From: Bacillota bacterium | GTDB lineage: Bacteria > Bacillota > SHA-98 > Ch115 | Direction: 5' to 3' | Assembly: GCA_013178415.1 (NCBI GenBank) | Contig: JABLXA010000022.1 | Location: 1-35,000, forward strand | DNA length: 35,000 nucleotides | Part shown: positions 25,864 to 34,546 of the stretch, piece by piece | Layout: each line of letters begins with the position of its first letter | How positions within the stretch are numbered: the stretch's first letter is position 1 | Notes under the pieces: generated by a model | What the model was told of the DNA's origin: nothing | The model's input: the letters and a program-made list of their open reading frames with translations, nothing else | The model's database searches: none | Translations under genes and position numbers: made by a program

Positions 25864-26151
25864 GTGTTGGTGGAACGTTATCCGGCGCTTAGAATCATCA
25901 TCACTTTCGCCGACATCATGGCTTACGGTTTGTCGGCGCTCATAGTGATCGCAGGGATTTTGTCTTTGCCACAAGGCGGGGCGCTAGCTTTGCTGGGATC
26001 CCTGATCGTGGCTTTTTTCGTTTATCTTGGTGTGAAAGTGTATTCTGAACTGGTGCAGGTCCTTATAAATATTGAAAAGAACACAAGATTATATCAGGAT
26101 ATACTAACTCGGGATAGATCCTCCAAAGAGGCTTCACAATCCGGCAATTGA
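25864..26151 (+). CDS. Small two-helix membrane protein of unknown function
   Basis: The 95-residue product has two hydrophobic segments, FADIMAYGLSALIVIAGILSL and ALALLGSLIVAFFVYLGVKVY. An amphipathic, charged tail (SELVQVLINIEKNTRLYQDILTRDRSS) follows that could form a cytoplasmic coil. GGAGG (25854-25858) sits 5 bases before GTG 25864. An earlier GTG at 25858 lies inside that site; TTG 25867 is also possible. I do not recognise a defined family. It lies between the acetyltransferase and tadA on the same strand. Confidence 0.6.
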   Translation: MLVERYPALRIIITFADIMAYGLSALIVIAGILSLPQGGALALLGSLIVAFFVYLGVKVYSELVQVLINIEKNTRLYQDILTRDRSSKEASQSGN

Positions 26152-26196
26152 TATTACAATCAGTTAAGCGCCGTGCCGAAAGCTGGCTGGAATCAT

Positions 26197-26697
26197 ATGA
26201 ACCTGCAGGAAGAAGGACATTTACATCGGGAAGACTCATCCGGAGAGGCGCGCCATGAGCATTTCATGCGTGAGGCCCTAGTTGAAGCCCGCAGCGCCTT
26301 TGAGAAGGAGGAAGTCCCGGTTGGCGCGGTCATTGTCATGAATGGCACGATAATCGGGCGGGGCCATAATCTGAAGGAGACCTCATCCGACCCTACATGT
26401 CATGCCGAAATGGTGGCCATCCGGGAGGCCGCGAGGTATCTCGGCTCATGGCGGCTTTCCGGCGCTACCATGTACGTGACGTTGGAACCTTGCCCAATGT
26501 GTGCCGGGGCTCTTATTCAGGCGCGTGTCGACAGGCTGGTCTTTGGTTGTTTTGATCCGAAGGCCGGAGCATGTGGATCGCTGCTAAATCTTGCGCAAGA
26601 TCCTCGATTTAATCACAGGTTAGAGGTGATATCCGGGGTGCTGGAGGAAGAATGCAGGTCCCTTCTCAAAGGATTCTTCCAGCGCCTGAGAGAGTAA
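26197..26697 (+). CDS. tadA: tRNA-specific adenosine deaminase
   Basis: TadA deaminates the wobble adenosine of tRNA-Arg(ACG) to inosine. The zinc and catalytic motifs are clear: CHAEMVAIREAARYLGSWRLSGATMYVTLEPCPMCAGALI, split here as HAE near 75 and PCPMC near 103. They are followed by RLVFGCFDPKAGACGSLLNL. The core starts at HFMREALVEARSA. ATG 26197 is one possible start; the ORF continues up to GTG 26173 and no candidate has a good ribosome binding site, so the N-terminus is uncertain. It heads the conserved tadA-SRP RNA-dnaX block known in B. subtilis. Confidence 0.93.
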   Translation: MNLQEEGHLHREDSSGEARHEHFMREALVEARSAFEKEEVPVGAVIVMNGTIIGRGHNLKETSSDPTCHAEMVAIREAARYLGSWRLSGATMYVTLEPCPMCAGALIQARVDRLVFGCFDPKAGACGSLLNLAQDPRFNHRLEVISGVLEEECRSLLKGFFQRLRE

Positions 26698-26749
26698 GAG
26701 ACATTGCGAATGTCCACAATGGGCTCCATAAATGGGCGCTCTATGAGGG

Positions 26750-26778
26750 TTTACACAGCCGCGATTTCCTGCTAGAAT
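26750..26778 (+). promoter_or_regulatory. Promoter of the tRNA-Ser pair
   Basis: TTTACA (26750-26755), a 17-bp spacer and TAGAAT (26773-26778) end about 21 bases before the first tRNA. Both boxes are 5/6 matches. Confidence 0.65.
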
Positions 26779-26799
26779 AGTCATGGAATGACCGGCGGC

Positions 26800-26892
26800 G
26801 GAGAGATGGCTGAGTGGTCTAAAGCGCTCGCCTCGAAAGCGAGTGGGCGGGTAGCCCCTGCCCCGTGAGTTCGAATCTCACTCTCTCCGCCA
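26800..26892 (+). tRNA. tRNA-Ser (CGA anticodon)
   Basis: The acceptor strands GGAGAGA (26800-26806) and TCTCTCC (26882-26888) pair. They are followed by discriminator G and an encoded CCA. A long variable arm and GTTCGAATC T-loop are present. The anticodon stem GCTCGCCT-CGA-AAGCGAG places CGA at 26834-26836, which reads UCG. Confidence 0.95.
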
Positions 26893-26910
26893 TCTGAGAA
26901 AGCATCCATC

Positions 26911-27005
26911 GGAGAGGTGGCTGAGCTTGGTCTAAGGCGCCCGCCTGGAGAGCGGGTAGGCAAGAGATCCTTGCCTCGTGGGTTCGAATCCCACCCTCTC
27001 CGCCA
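26911..27005 (+). tRNA. tRNA-Ser (GGA anticodon)
   Basis: The acceptor GGAGAGG starts at 26911 and pairs with CCTCTCC ending at 27001, followed by G and encoded CCA. The long variable arm, T-loop GTTCGAATC and anticodon GGA (26947-26949, reading UCC/UCU) are clear. It follows the first tRNA-Ser by 18 bases and is probably co-transcribed. Confidence 0.95.
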
Positions 27006-27028
27006 TTATTGATTTTTATGTGAATATT

Positions 27029-27296
27029 GGCCGTGCTAGACGGGGAGGCAGCGGTGCCCTGTACCCGCAATCCGCTATAGCGGGGTTGAATTCCGCCCCG
27101 AGGTCGCCATCCTTAAAGTCTGGCCTCGGTAAGTGGTGACGAAGGCTGGGTCCTGCGCAACGGGTGTCTATGAACCCCGTCAGGACCGGGAGGTAGCAGC
27201 GGTAAGTAGAATTTCCCGTGTGCCGCGGGGGCGCCTGGCTGGAGCTGGCTGCCGCGGTACCGTTTGGGGGCGGCGGTCGAAGGTCGGTGCACGGCC
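27029..27296 (+). ncRNA. ffs: Signal recognition particle RNA (large, B. subtilis type)
   Basis: About 268 bases with pairing ends GGCCGTGC (27029-27036) and GCACGGCC (27289-27296). The 5' region (GCTAGACGGGGAGG, then GCGGTGCCCTGTACCCGC) is typical of the Alu-domain part of long bacterial SRP RNAs. The Ffh-binding helix 8 is seen as GTCAGGACCGGGAGG then TAGCAGC (27179-27200). The RNA works with Ffh in co-translational membrane targeting. Its place between tRNA-Ser and dnaX matches the scr position in B. subtilis. Confidence 0.93.
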
Positions 27297-27363
27297 ACTA
27301 TCTCTTTATTGAGGTGGTTCCGCTGGAACCATATTTTTGTATCTGCAAGCGGGAGATGTTGTC

Positions 27364-29241
27364 ATGCCTTATCTTGCTCTTTACCGGAGATGGCGTCCCC
27401 AGACTTTTAAGGATGTGGTAGGCCAGGAGCATGTGGTAAGGACTCTCAGAAACGCCATTGCCCTTGGACGGGTGGCCCATGCTTACCTTTTTTGCGGGCC
27501 TAGGGGGACCGGCAAGACCAGCATTGCCAAGATCCTGGCCAAGTCTCTGAATTGTGAGGCTGGACCAACACCAGACCCTTGTGATAGGTGCAAAGCTTGC
27601 AGCAGGATCCGCGACGGATATTCGATGGATGTAATTGAGATCGATGCGGCGTCAAATAGAGGCATAGACGAGATCAGGGAGCTCCGGGAGCGGGTGAGGT
27701 ACGCTCCTGCAGAGGAAAGGTATAAGGTCTATATAATCGACGAGGTTCATATGCTCACGACGGAAGCCTTCAATGCGCTTCTGAAAACCCTGGAGGAGCC
27801 GCCCGAATATGTCATTTTCATTCTTGCGACCACTGAACCACATAGGATTCCCGCAACGATCTTGTCGAGGTGTCAAAGGTTCGATTTCAGAAGACTGACC
27901 GTGAAAGAGCTCGCCGCGCAAATAAGTCGTGTTTTATCGTCTGAAGGCAGGACTGCGGATGATGAGGCCATAAGCTTGATAGCCAGGTTTGCCGAGGGCG
28001 GGATGAGGGATGCGCTGAGCCTCCTGGAACAGGCGCTTTCTTTTTCCGGCGAACATGTGACATTTGATCAAGTGGCGGGAGTCCTGGGGATAGCGGGTCC
28101 TCGCGCCCTCGAGAGCTTTGCCGAGGCCGCCTTAAGCCATGATATCTCAGGCGCTATGTCATTATTACATGATATACTAAACGAGGGCAAGGATCTCCGA
28201 CAATTCTTCAGAGACCTAATGGATTATTTCAAGGGCCTTCTAATAGCCCGACAATGTAAGACTCCGGGACAGTTGGCAGGATTAGCCGATGTCTCGGAGG
28301 CACATGCCATGGCTCTCATGGAACAGGCCGGACGATTTCCGGCTGAGCGGCTCATGGATATCATCCAGCAGCTATCTGAAATAGACAGGGATTTGAGATC
28401 ATCTAGCCAACCGAGGATCACTGCCGAAATCGGGGCGCTTAAATTGATTGGACTTCCCGAGTCCAGCGCCGGCGCCGGTGTCGTCACAGAGCCCCACATC
28501 TCTTCGGATGAAGGGGTACCGTCAAAATCACTGATTGCATCTTCGCCCCAGGGAATGGCTTCATCTTCGTCTCAGGCGATGGCTTCAACTCCATCTCGGG
28601 TAATGGCTTCAACTCCGTCTGAGGAAATAGCTTCGACATCAGAGATGGCGGGTGAAGTGTCTGATTCCAGTTATGGTTCGTGTAATACCATCGAGGAAGA
28701 GGATCTTCTCAAAAGAGCGGTCAAATTGCTCAAAGATAGGAGAATAGGGAGCATTTGGTCTATTCTGGAAAAGGCCTGCAAGGCGTATGTACGCGGCACG
28801 GCGATATTCATCGGGTTCAACCAAAACTATCAGATGAATTCTCAGTTGCTTTCTCGTGAAAAGGCTCGAAAAGCTGTGGAGGCAGTTTTTCAGGAATTAT
28901 TAGGGAAACCCGTTGAAATAAGGTTTGAAAATCTTGAGTCATCGGCGGCCTCCAAAAATGGCGATGATGCTAATGAAGGCCCGCGTCTCCAAGCGGCCCC
29001 GGATCCGTCCGCCCGGGAGATGGCTGCTTCTAGTGGACAAAATGCCGTCTCGGCGGGAGCTGGCGCTACAGAGGTGGCCATGGACATTGTTGATGAAGGT
29101 AATTCACAGGAGGATATTGGTGAACAGGGACCGTTGATCGAGAATTCTCCTGAGGTAGCCAATGACCCAATTGTAAGGCAGGTTGCCATGTTTTTCGGGG
29201 GAAGGGTGCTAAAGGCGGTAGGCAACAGGGAAGAGAATTAG
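27364..29241 (+). CDS. dnaX: DNA polymerase III subunits gamma/tau
   Basis: The clamp-loader ATPase of the replicase. The start MPYLALYRRWRPQTFKDVVGQEHVV (ATG 27364, GGGAGAT 8 bases upstream) is followed by Walker A GPRGTGKTS, a zinc-binding set with CDRCKAC, Walker B in YIIDEVHML, sensor 1 in LATTEPHRIP with the SRC arginine motif, and domain III. A low-complexity linker near residue 390-430 consists of 24-bp tandem repeats. The C-terminal tau part (EEEDLLKRAVKLLKDRRIGSIWSILE) would contact the polymerase. About 625 residues. No clear slippery A-run for a gamma frameshift was found. It is followed by ebfC and recR in the usual order. Confidence 0.96.
   Translation: MPYLALYRRWRPQTFKDVVGQEHVVRTLRNAIALGRVAHAYLFCGPRGTGKTSIAKILAKSLNCEAGPTPDPCDRCKACSRIRDGYSMDVIEIDAASNRGIDEIRELRERVRYAPAEERYKVYIIDEVHMLTTEAFNALLKTLEEPPEYVIFILATTEPHRIPATILSRCQRFDFRRLTVKELAAQISRVLSSEGRTADDEAISLIARFAEGGMRDALSLLEQALSFSGEHVTFDQVAGVLGIAGPRALESFAEAALSHDISGAMSLLHDILNEGKDLRQFFRDLMDYFKGLLIARQCKTPGQLAGLADVSEAHAMALMEQAGRFPAERLMDIIQQLSEIDRDLRSSSQPRITAEIGALKLIGLPESSAGAGVVTEPHISSDEGVPSKSLIASSPQGMASSSSQAMASTPSRVMASTPSEEIASTSEMAGEVSDSSYGSCNTIEEEDLLKRAVKLLKDRRIGSIWSILEKACKAYVRGTAIFIGFNQNYQMNSQLLSREKARKAVEAVFQELLGKPVEIRFENLESSAASKNGDDANEGPRLQAAPDPSAREMAASSGQNAVSAGAGATEVAMDIVDEGNSQEDIGEQGPLIENSPEVANDPIVRQVAMFFGGRVLKAVGNREEN
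28537..28647 (+). repeat. In-frame 24-bp tandem repeats in the dnaX linker
   Basis: Five units start at 28537, 28558, 28582, 28606 and 28630; the three middle units are exactly 24 bp. They encode the octapeptide family MASSSSQA, MASTPSRV, MASTPSEE, IASTSE. The repeats sit between the ATPase part and the tau C-terminal domain, so copy number could vary without harming either. Confidence 0.85.
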
Positions 29242-29354
29242 GGGGTATTTGCCTGCTGCGGAGACTGGGGACTACAGTATAATAAGTAGATCCTGGAAGG
29301 AGGGATTTCCGGCAGGGCTGGCGAAAGCCCGGTCCTGTGTGGAGAGTCTTGACA

Positions 29355-29687
29355 ATGAACGGAATGGGCAATATGAACAAGCTGATGAAGCAGGTGCAGA
29401 AGATGCAGGCGGACATTGCGAGGGTTCAGGAACAGCTCAAGGACATGACCTGCGAAGCGACAGCGGGCGGAGGAGTTGTAAGCGTGACCGCCAATGGACA
29501 CCAGGAGATCATCAAGATTCGGATTTCCCCAGAGGCTCTCGACCCGGAGGATGTGACGATGCTAGAAGATTTAGTGCTCGCCGCCGTAAATGAGGCATTG
29601 AGAAAATCACAGGAGTTGGCTGCCTCGGAATTGGGAAAGGTCGCGGGCGGTGTAAACCTTCCGGGTATGCCGGGGTTAATTCGATGA
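29355..29687 (+). CDS. ebfC: YbaB/EbfC family nucleoid-associated protein
   Basis: A small dimeric DNA-binding protein, encoded between dnaX and recR in most bacteria. The 110 residues begin MNGMGNMNKLMKQVQKMQADIARVQEQL and carry the conserved VSVTANGHQEIIKIRISPEAL and DPEDVTMLEDLVLAAVNEAL, ending GGVNLPGMPGL. ATG 29355 lies 8 bases after GGAGAG; an ATG three codons later is also possible. Also known as yaaK in B. subtilis. Confidence 0.95.
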   Translation: MNGMGNMNKLMKQVQKMQADIARVQEQLKDMTCEATAGGGVVSVTANGHQEIIKIRISPEALDPEDVTMLEDLVLAAVNEALRKSQELAASELGKVAGGVNLPGMPGLIR

Positions 29688-29717
29688 TTTTGATTTATAA
29701 AGGAGCTGCATGTATTT

Positions 29718-30314
29718 TTGAGATATGCCCCACCTTTGATGAGGTTGATAAATGAATTCAGGAAACTTCCGGGCATCGGGCCCAAGACGGCGCAAAGGCT
29801 GGCTTTGTTTATACTAGATTCGCCTGATGAGGTGGCAAAGAATCTTGCGGACGCTTTGATCGAGGCAAAGGAAAAGATGACAAGTTGCAGCGTCTGCGGT
29901 AATCTTACCGATACAGATCCCTGCGAGATGTGTTCTAGCCCCGAGCGTGATCGGTCTATAATTTGCGTTGTCGAAGAACCAAAAGACGTCTTGGCCATGG
30001 AGCGGACCCGGGAATTCAAGGGACTCTATCATGTGTTAAACGGAGCTATTTCTCCCATTGAGGGGATAGGGCCTGACGATATCAGGATAAAGGAGCTTGT
30101 GGCCAGGGTCAAGGAAGGGGCTGTAAAGGAGATCATAATGGCCACCGATCCTGATGTCGAAGGCGAAGCCACAGCCATGTACATCTCGAAAATACTGAAA
30201 CCTACGGGAGTGAAAGTATCAAGGATCGCACATGGGGTCCCTGTAGGCGGGGATCTTGAATACACAGATGAAGTGACCCTAGCTAAGGCCCTAGAGGGGA
30301 GACGCGAATTGTAA
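29718..30314 (+). CDS. recR: Recombination mediator RecR
   Basis: RecR works with RecO and RecF to load RecA at gaps. It shows the helix-hairpin-helix [15 protein letters not shown], the four-cysteine zinc finger [16 protein letters not shown] near 57-72, and the Toprim domain ([31 protein letters not shown]), ending in a C-terminal [25 protein letters not shown]. The start is TTG 29718, about 12 bases after GGAGC. An ATG at 29710 is out of frame and stops at once, so TTG is the reasonable choice. Confidence 0.95.
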   Translation: MRYAPPLMRLINEFRKLPGIGPKTAQRLALFILDSPDEVAKNLADALIEAKEKMTSCSVCGNLTDTDPCEMCSSPERDRSIICVVEEPKDVLAMERTREFKGLYHVLNGAISPIEGIGPDDIRIKELVARVKEGAVKEIIMATDPDVEGEATAMYISKILKPTGVKVSRIAHGVPVGGDLEYTDEVTLAKALEGRREL

Positions 30315-30408
30315 GCATCCTCCGGTATATTTGAGGCAGCTCCGGACAATAATGACAATATAGGAAGATTTGCTGAAAGTCATACTGGAGCTGGGAGATG
30401 TTGATAAG

Positions 30409-30765
30409 ATGCTTACGCCTCAGGCCATGAGCGCGTGGTTTATTACGGCTCTTTCTTTCTGCCGCAAGATGATCTCCCTTTTAAGGAGGCTCTGCGAATT
30501 GCTGGATCTACAGCCCTCTTTTGTGGGTAGATCCTATGCGAAGGAAAGGGCGAAGGTGTCCTCCCGAGGTCGGAAAGACGCTGATCTTGAAGATCTAAGA
30601 ATAGCTATTGATATAGCGTATAAAGAGTGGACGGACGCGGAAAGGTATTTCAATAATGTGACTGACCCCGATTTGGTAGACCATGCTATTTATTCATTGC
30701 GGGCGGCTGAACAGAAATATTCATATTTCCTGAAGAAAGCTCGTAGCCAGATGTCCAGGATGTAG
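30409..30765 (+). CDS. yaaL: YaaL-like (DUF2508) protein
   Basis: A small protein conserved between recR and bofA in spore formers. The C-terminal half shows the family pattern: LEDLRIAIDIAYKEWTDAERYFNNVTDPDLVDHAIYSLRAAEQKYSYFLKKAR. The N-terminal half, with a basic arginine/lysine stretch, is longer than in B. subtilis. ATG 30409 has GGGAGATG 8 bases upstream; a TTG at 30370 would add 13 residues. Function is unknown. Confidence 0.78.
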   Translation: MLTPQAMSAWFITALSFCRKMISLLRRLCELLDLQPSFVGRSYAKERAKVSSRGRKDADLEDLRIAIDIAYKEWTDAERYFNNVTDPDLVDHAIYSLRAAEQKYSYFLKKARSQMSRM

Positions 30766-30827
30766 GCCTGCCTCCATGCCAGTCATATCTGGGCCGGGCC
30801 CGGAATATGATTTGTATGGGGGTTGTC

Positions 30828-31094
30828 ATGCATATCGCCACGATCTTGGCTTACTTGCTGGGCCTTATATTATTGTTCATCATCGCCTTCATCTTATTGG
30901 TCCCGCTCAAGATCCTTGTGAGGCTTGTTTTGAATGGGATATTTGGGGGTGTTCTTTTGTGGTTTTTTAATGTCTTCGCCGCGAGGTTCGGCATCCATGT
31001 CCCAGTCAATCCTATTACTGCATTGATAGCCGGCACCCTTGGAGTCCCGGGAGTCATCCTTTTAGCTGCTCTCCGCTATTTTCTTCTTTCTTAA
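30828..31094 (+). CDS. bofA: BofA-family pro-sigma-K processing inhibitor
   Basis: BofA holds the SpoIVFB protease inactive in the forespore outer membrane until engulfment. The 88-residue product has two hydrophobic segments and the family C-terminal signature NPITALIAGTLGVPGVILLAALRYFL. ATG 30828 follows GGGGGT by 4 bases; an ATG at 30807 is an alternative. Its presence supports a sporulating host and completes the recR-yaaL-bofA order. Confidence 0.92.
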   Translation: MHIATILAYLLGLILLFIIAFILLVPLKILVRLVLNGIFGGVLLWFFNVFAARFGIHVPVNPITALIAGTLGVPGVILLAALRYFLLS

Positions 31095-31258
31095 CCTTGA
31101 AAGGTATTTTATCCCATTATAACTCAATGGTCCCTATTTGATTTCGGCAGGAATAGTGTTACGCTTGTAGAAGTATAGCGGATGGATGCTCATATGTATT
31201 ATATGCTCCGTGAGGGCGAGGCATGCATTGGGGGAAAGCTGCTGTAGGGGGGATGGTT

Positions 31259-32200
31259 GTGATTGAAACAAGAGGTCTTACTAAAGAATTCACTGGGATT
31301 ACCGCAGTGAAGGACCTCAACCTGCACGTAACAAAGGGAGAAATATATGGATTTCTTGGGCCCAATGGCGCTGGGAAGACCACCACTATCATGATGATAC
31401 TGGGTATTGAGAAGCCGACGCGCGGGGAAATCTTGCTTTTTGGGTCCAAACTTCAAGATGACTATTTCGGTCTTAAGCAGAAAATAGGGGTGGCTTCCGA
31501 GTTCCAGCGAGTGTATGAGGATATGACCGCGCAAGAATACCTTCTCTTCTTCGGAGAGCTTTACAGCGTGCCAAAGGCCAAGGCTAGGGCAGAGGAGCTT
31601 CTCCATAAAGTTGATCTCTATGACCGCAGGAATGAACTACTTAGAACATATTCCAAGGGAATGCTGCAGAAAATCAACATCGCCCGCGCGCTGATGCATG
31701 ATCCCGAGCTCCTGGTCTTGGACGAGCCTGTCGCATCTTTGGATCCTTATGGGATAAAACAAGTGCGTGACCTTATCATGGAGGAACACAGCAAGGGCAA
31801 GACATTCTTCATTTCCTCGCACCTACTTTCCGAGGTCGAGCGTACTTGTAATAGGGTCGGGATCTTGAGCAACGGGGTCCTTGTGGCGGAGGATACCATG
31901 CAAAGCCTGAGAGCCAAGCTGGCCTCTGACATTACTCTCATCCTTGAACTGGACCAGGTAAAACAAGAGGTAATAGATGCTCTCAAATCGTTACCCTTTG
32001 TGACCCGGGTCGAGATCGGCGATGGATCCATCGAAGTGCATACCAAACCAGATTCAGATTATCGTCTGGATATATCGCGGGCGGTTACCCAGGCGGGTGG
32101 CATGGTCATGGGCCTGAGGCGCCAGGAAATGTCTCTTGAAGACGCGTTTATAACCATTACAGAAAAACACGTGTCACAATTTGCAGGAGAGGGGGAATAA
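31259..32200 (+). CDS. ABC transporter ATP-binding protein
   Basis: An ATPase for the following permease. It shows Walker [11 protein letters not shown] near 38, a Q-loop with IGVASEFQ, a degenerate signature YSKGMLQK (LSGGQ equivalent), Walker B LLVLDEPVASLD, and the switch His in FFISSHLLSEVERT. A C-terminal regulatory domain (about residues 215-310) follows, as in ABC-2 exporters. GTG 31259 is 6 bases after GGGGGG; an ATG at 31253 abuts that site. The stop is 3 bases before the next start. It is complete, unlike the DrrA-like relic at 8359. Confidence 0.92.
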   Translation: MIETRGLTKEFTGITAVKDLNLHVTKGEIYGFLGPNGAGKTTTIMMILGIEKPTRGEILLFGSKLQDDYFGLKQKIGVASEFQRVYEDMTAQEYLLFFGELYSVPKAKARAEELLHKVDLYDRRNELLRTYSKGMLQKINIARALMHDPELLVLDEPVASLDPYGIKQVRDLIMEEHSKGKTFFISSHLLSEVERTCNRVGILSNGVLVAEDTMQSLRAKLASDITLILELDQVKQEVIDALKSLPFVTRVEIGDGSIEVHTKPDSDYRLDISRAVTQAGGMVMGLRRQEMSLEDAFITITEKHVSQFAGEGE

Positions 32201-32203
32201 GTA

Positions 32204-33040
32204 GTGGAGAATAGAGCCACATCGTACAGACTTCGCGCAATTAGGGCTCTTACCTTGAGAGAGCTAAGGTCCCTCTTCCTCGGCTTCGGAATATATATAG
32301 TGGCGGCTATAGCCCTTCTTGGATCAGCCGGTATGGTCTCGAGTTTCATCGGGGCTGTGAGCGACGCAGGGCTCCAGGTGTCTGCTGAGCCGCTCAGTAT
32401 GCCGTTTCTGCTTGCTATTGTCGCCTTCACGCTATATCTTGGGATCCTTGCGACATTGGCCATATCCCGTGAGAGGGACCGGGGCACACTGGAAGTCCTT
32501 TTTTATGGGCCAGTGGACTCTCTTTCGTATGTAATGGCGAAGTTTGTCCAACATGTCGCAGCATTTGTCATCATCATAATCGGTACGCTCATCGTGTTCG
32601 GACTGATTTCTATGATAAGCGGCCTTGTCTTCACAAGCAGCCTGATCAAGATGGCTTTGCTGTCACTATTCTTCGTCTCTACAGCGATTGCATTTGGGAT
32701 ATTCCTATCCAGCAGCACATCTAAGACCCGAAACTCCATCATTCTGTTCATTCTCATCATGCTGGGCTTCGGACTCTTCTCTCTTCTGGAGGGGTATGTG
32801 AATTCCTTGAGGGGCGATGTTCCGGCCATCGTGGAGAATGCACGGGTAGTTGTCGCATGGTTGAGTCGGGGGCTTGATTGGATATCTCCTGTCGCATACC
32901 TTTCACGGGGAGTCGAGGCAGCCAGGATAGGCGATCCAAAGATGTTGGCGCAAAGCATAGTCGGGCCTATCATCTACACAGGTATCCTCCTGTGGTTGTC
33001 CGTGCAGGCCTTTGATAGGAAGGGGGTACGAGCCAGGTGA
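32204..33040 (+). CDS. ABC-2 type transporter permease
   Basis: A membrane subunit with six hydrophobic segments. It carries the conserved ISRERDRGTLEVLFYGPVDSLSYVMAKF motif near 88 and LSSSTSKTRNSIILFIL near 165, found in permeases of the NosY/GldF and related exporters. GTG 32204 has GGGGGA 7 bases upstream. The end overlaps the next start by 4 bp (GTGA), so the three genes of this cassette are probably translated together. The substrate is unknown. Confidence 0.88.
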   Translation: MENRATSYRLRAIRALTLRELRSLFLGFGIYIVAAIALLGSAGMVSSFIGAVSDAGLQVSAEPLSMPFLLAIVAFTLYLGILATLAISRERDRGTLEVLFYGPVDSLSYVMAKFVQHVAAFVIIIIGTLIVFGLISMISGLVFTSSLIKMALLSLFFVSTAIAFGIFLSSSTSKTRNSIILFILIMLGFGLFSLLEGYVNSLRGDVPAIVENARVVVAWLSRGLDWISPVAYLSRGVEAARIGDPKMLAQSIVGPIIYTGILLWLSVQAFDRKGVRAR

Positions 33041-34482
33041 GAAATTGGCGATTATTACTGATATCCTTCCTGGCAATCGCTCTTTCCGGGATCATCTTTT
33101 CCAGTCTGGTGTTAGCAGCAGCGCCAGATAAGGTACGCGAAAGGGTATATGGGCTCGATCTCTGGGATGGAAAGACATTCCAGGGGACTTTTTGCCCCAA
33201 GGACATCCCGGAGATCTACATGATATCGAATTCCAACAATCTGGTCATGCCATTGATCACAGATGTCTATTATTGGCCTATTACTCAAGAATATATGGGC
33301 TCATGGTTCGACTATAGAAAAGAGCTCAAAGGAGTCCTGGAAATATGGCAAAAAGACAAGAAAATCGCCAGCCTTCCACTTACCAAATACACTTATGTTT
33401 ATCCTGAAGGCGCATATAGCGAGAATATGCAGCTGGTCCTCGGCAAGGAAGCAGAGGACAAGTATAAGGAGTACAAATCAAAGCTAGATAAATACTATAA
33501 TGACCTCTTCAAATACTATGATCAGCAGTCGAAATATGAAGAGGCAGTCGCTCAGTTTTACAAGAATCCAAAGAAATTCAAGGCACCTCCTGTCGCTCCG
33601 GAGCAGCCTATCCCACCAAAGGAATATGTGAGCGAAGTGAGTGAGGCTTTCGTTGTCAATCTGCCTCCGGGTGTATACAACATGCAATTCGTAGAACAAA
33701 AAGAGCCTGCGGCTGACAAGGGCCAGAATGGAACTGACCTGAAGGCGCAGGATCAGAAGGCGGCTAACGCGCAAAAAGAGGAAGGAAAGAAAGAACCAGA
33801 GGTCGAGCCTCAGGGAACCCTTTCCAAAAAGTTGATCGTCTTTGACTCTCGACGAAATGGTATTGGATACGAGATCATCCCAGAGGAAAAATGGACTATG
33901 CCCTCTAGCACGGATGAGCCCCGTGAAGCCCTTTACATGGAGGGCAAAAGAGCTCTCTTCCTCAAGGCATTTGATGAGTCTGAATACAACGCGAAGTATT
34001 ATACCCGACTCAGCAAGCTTCACCAACCTTTTGCCGGCAGAGGACTCGAGAATGTGTATATGTGGGTGCATCTGAAGGACAGAACAGATGTGAAGCTGCA
34101 GCTGCTGGAGGGTGGCAGGGTAGTGAGCACTATCTCTAGAGAGCCATATCTGGTGGAGCAAACTCCCGGATATACTCTGGGATACCATATAGTCAAATTT
34201 ACCGAGAAAGAAAGAGAGGCTGGCAAACAGCCATCCTTTGAGGCATTTAAACTTGAATTAGAAGCAAAGCAAGGTATGCAGATTCGGCTTGTTGATGGCG
34301 ATGGGAATGTAATTCCGGGAAGCCAGCGGATAATAAAGACCGTACAGCCGGCAAATGCCAAGGCAATATATTCGGTCGCAGCATTGCCGTTGATCCTGGG
34401 AGCCCTGGTCACGCTTACAAGACGCCGGAGAGCAGGAGGCGGGGCGAAGGGGACGAGCAAAGACAGGAGCACGGCTGTATAA
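33037..34482 (+). CDS. Exported membrane-anchored protein of unknown function, Tyr/Lys-rich
   Basis: The 481 residues start with a signal or anchor segment (LLLISFLAIALSGIIFSSLVLA) and end in one hydrophobic helix (IYSVAALPLILGALVTL) followed by a basic RRRRAGGG tail. The bulk therefore lies outside the cell. Residues about 137-205 are rich in Tyr, Lys and Glu (KYKEYKSKLDKYYNDLFKYY) and then Pro, suggesting a coiled or charged stalk. Residues about 228-263 are Gln/Lys/Glu low complexity. The flanking regions look beta-rich but match nothing I know. GTG start overlaps the permease stop. It is the last gene of the ABC cassette and is followed by a terminator. Confidence 0.7.
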   Translation: MRNWRLLLISFLAIALSGIIFSSLVLAAAPDKVRERVYGLDLWDGKTFQGTFCPKDIPEIYMISNSNNLVMPLITDVYYWPITQEYMGSWFDYRKELKGVLEIWQKDKKIASLPLTKYTYVYPEGAYSENMQLVLGKEAEDKYKEYKSKLDKYYNDLFKYYDQQSKYEEAVAQFYKNPKKFKAPPVAPEQPIPPKEYVSEVSEAFVVNLPPGVYNMQFVEQKEPAADKGQNGTDLKAQDQKAANAQKEEGKKEPEVEPQGTLSKKLIVFDSRRNGIGYEIIPEEKWTMPSSTDEPREALYMEGKRALFLKAFDESEYNAKYYTRLSKLHQPFAGRGLENVYMWVHLKDRTDVKLQLLEGGRVVSTISREPYLVEQTPGYTLGYHIVKFTEKEREAGKQPSFEAFKLELEAKQGMQIRLVDGDGNVIPGSQRIIKTVQPANAKAIYSVAALPLILGALVTLTRRRRAGGGAKGTSKDRSTAV

Positions 34483-34546
34483 TCGGAGTATAGTCTTAGT
34501 GTTCAATAGCGCTGCATTAGCGCAGGTATATGGTGGGCGCCAAAAT

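Noticed and set aside
26781-27070. Two minus-strand frames with REFERENCE-like ESEIRTHGAG and EGGIRTHEAR peptides
   Set aside because: These are the well-known false translations of tRNA-Ser genes read on the opposite strand.
27113-27298. Minus-strand frame over the SRP RNA
   Set aside because: It overlaps a clearly conserved structured RNA and has no coding signature.
27364-29241. Programmed frameshift producing a gamma form of DnaX
   Set aside because: No AAAAAAG-type slippery run followed by a hairpin was found; short A-runs near 28710 and 28955 are too weak to call.
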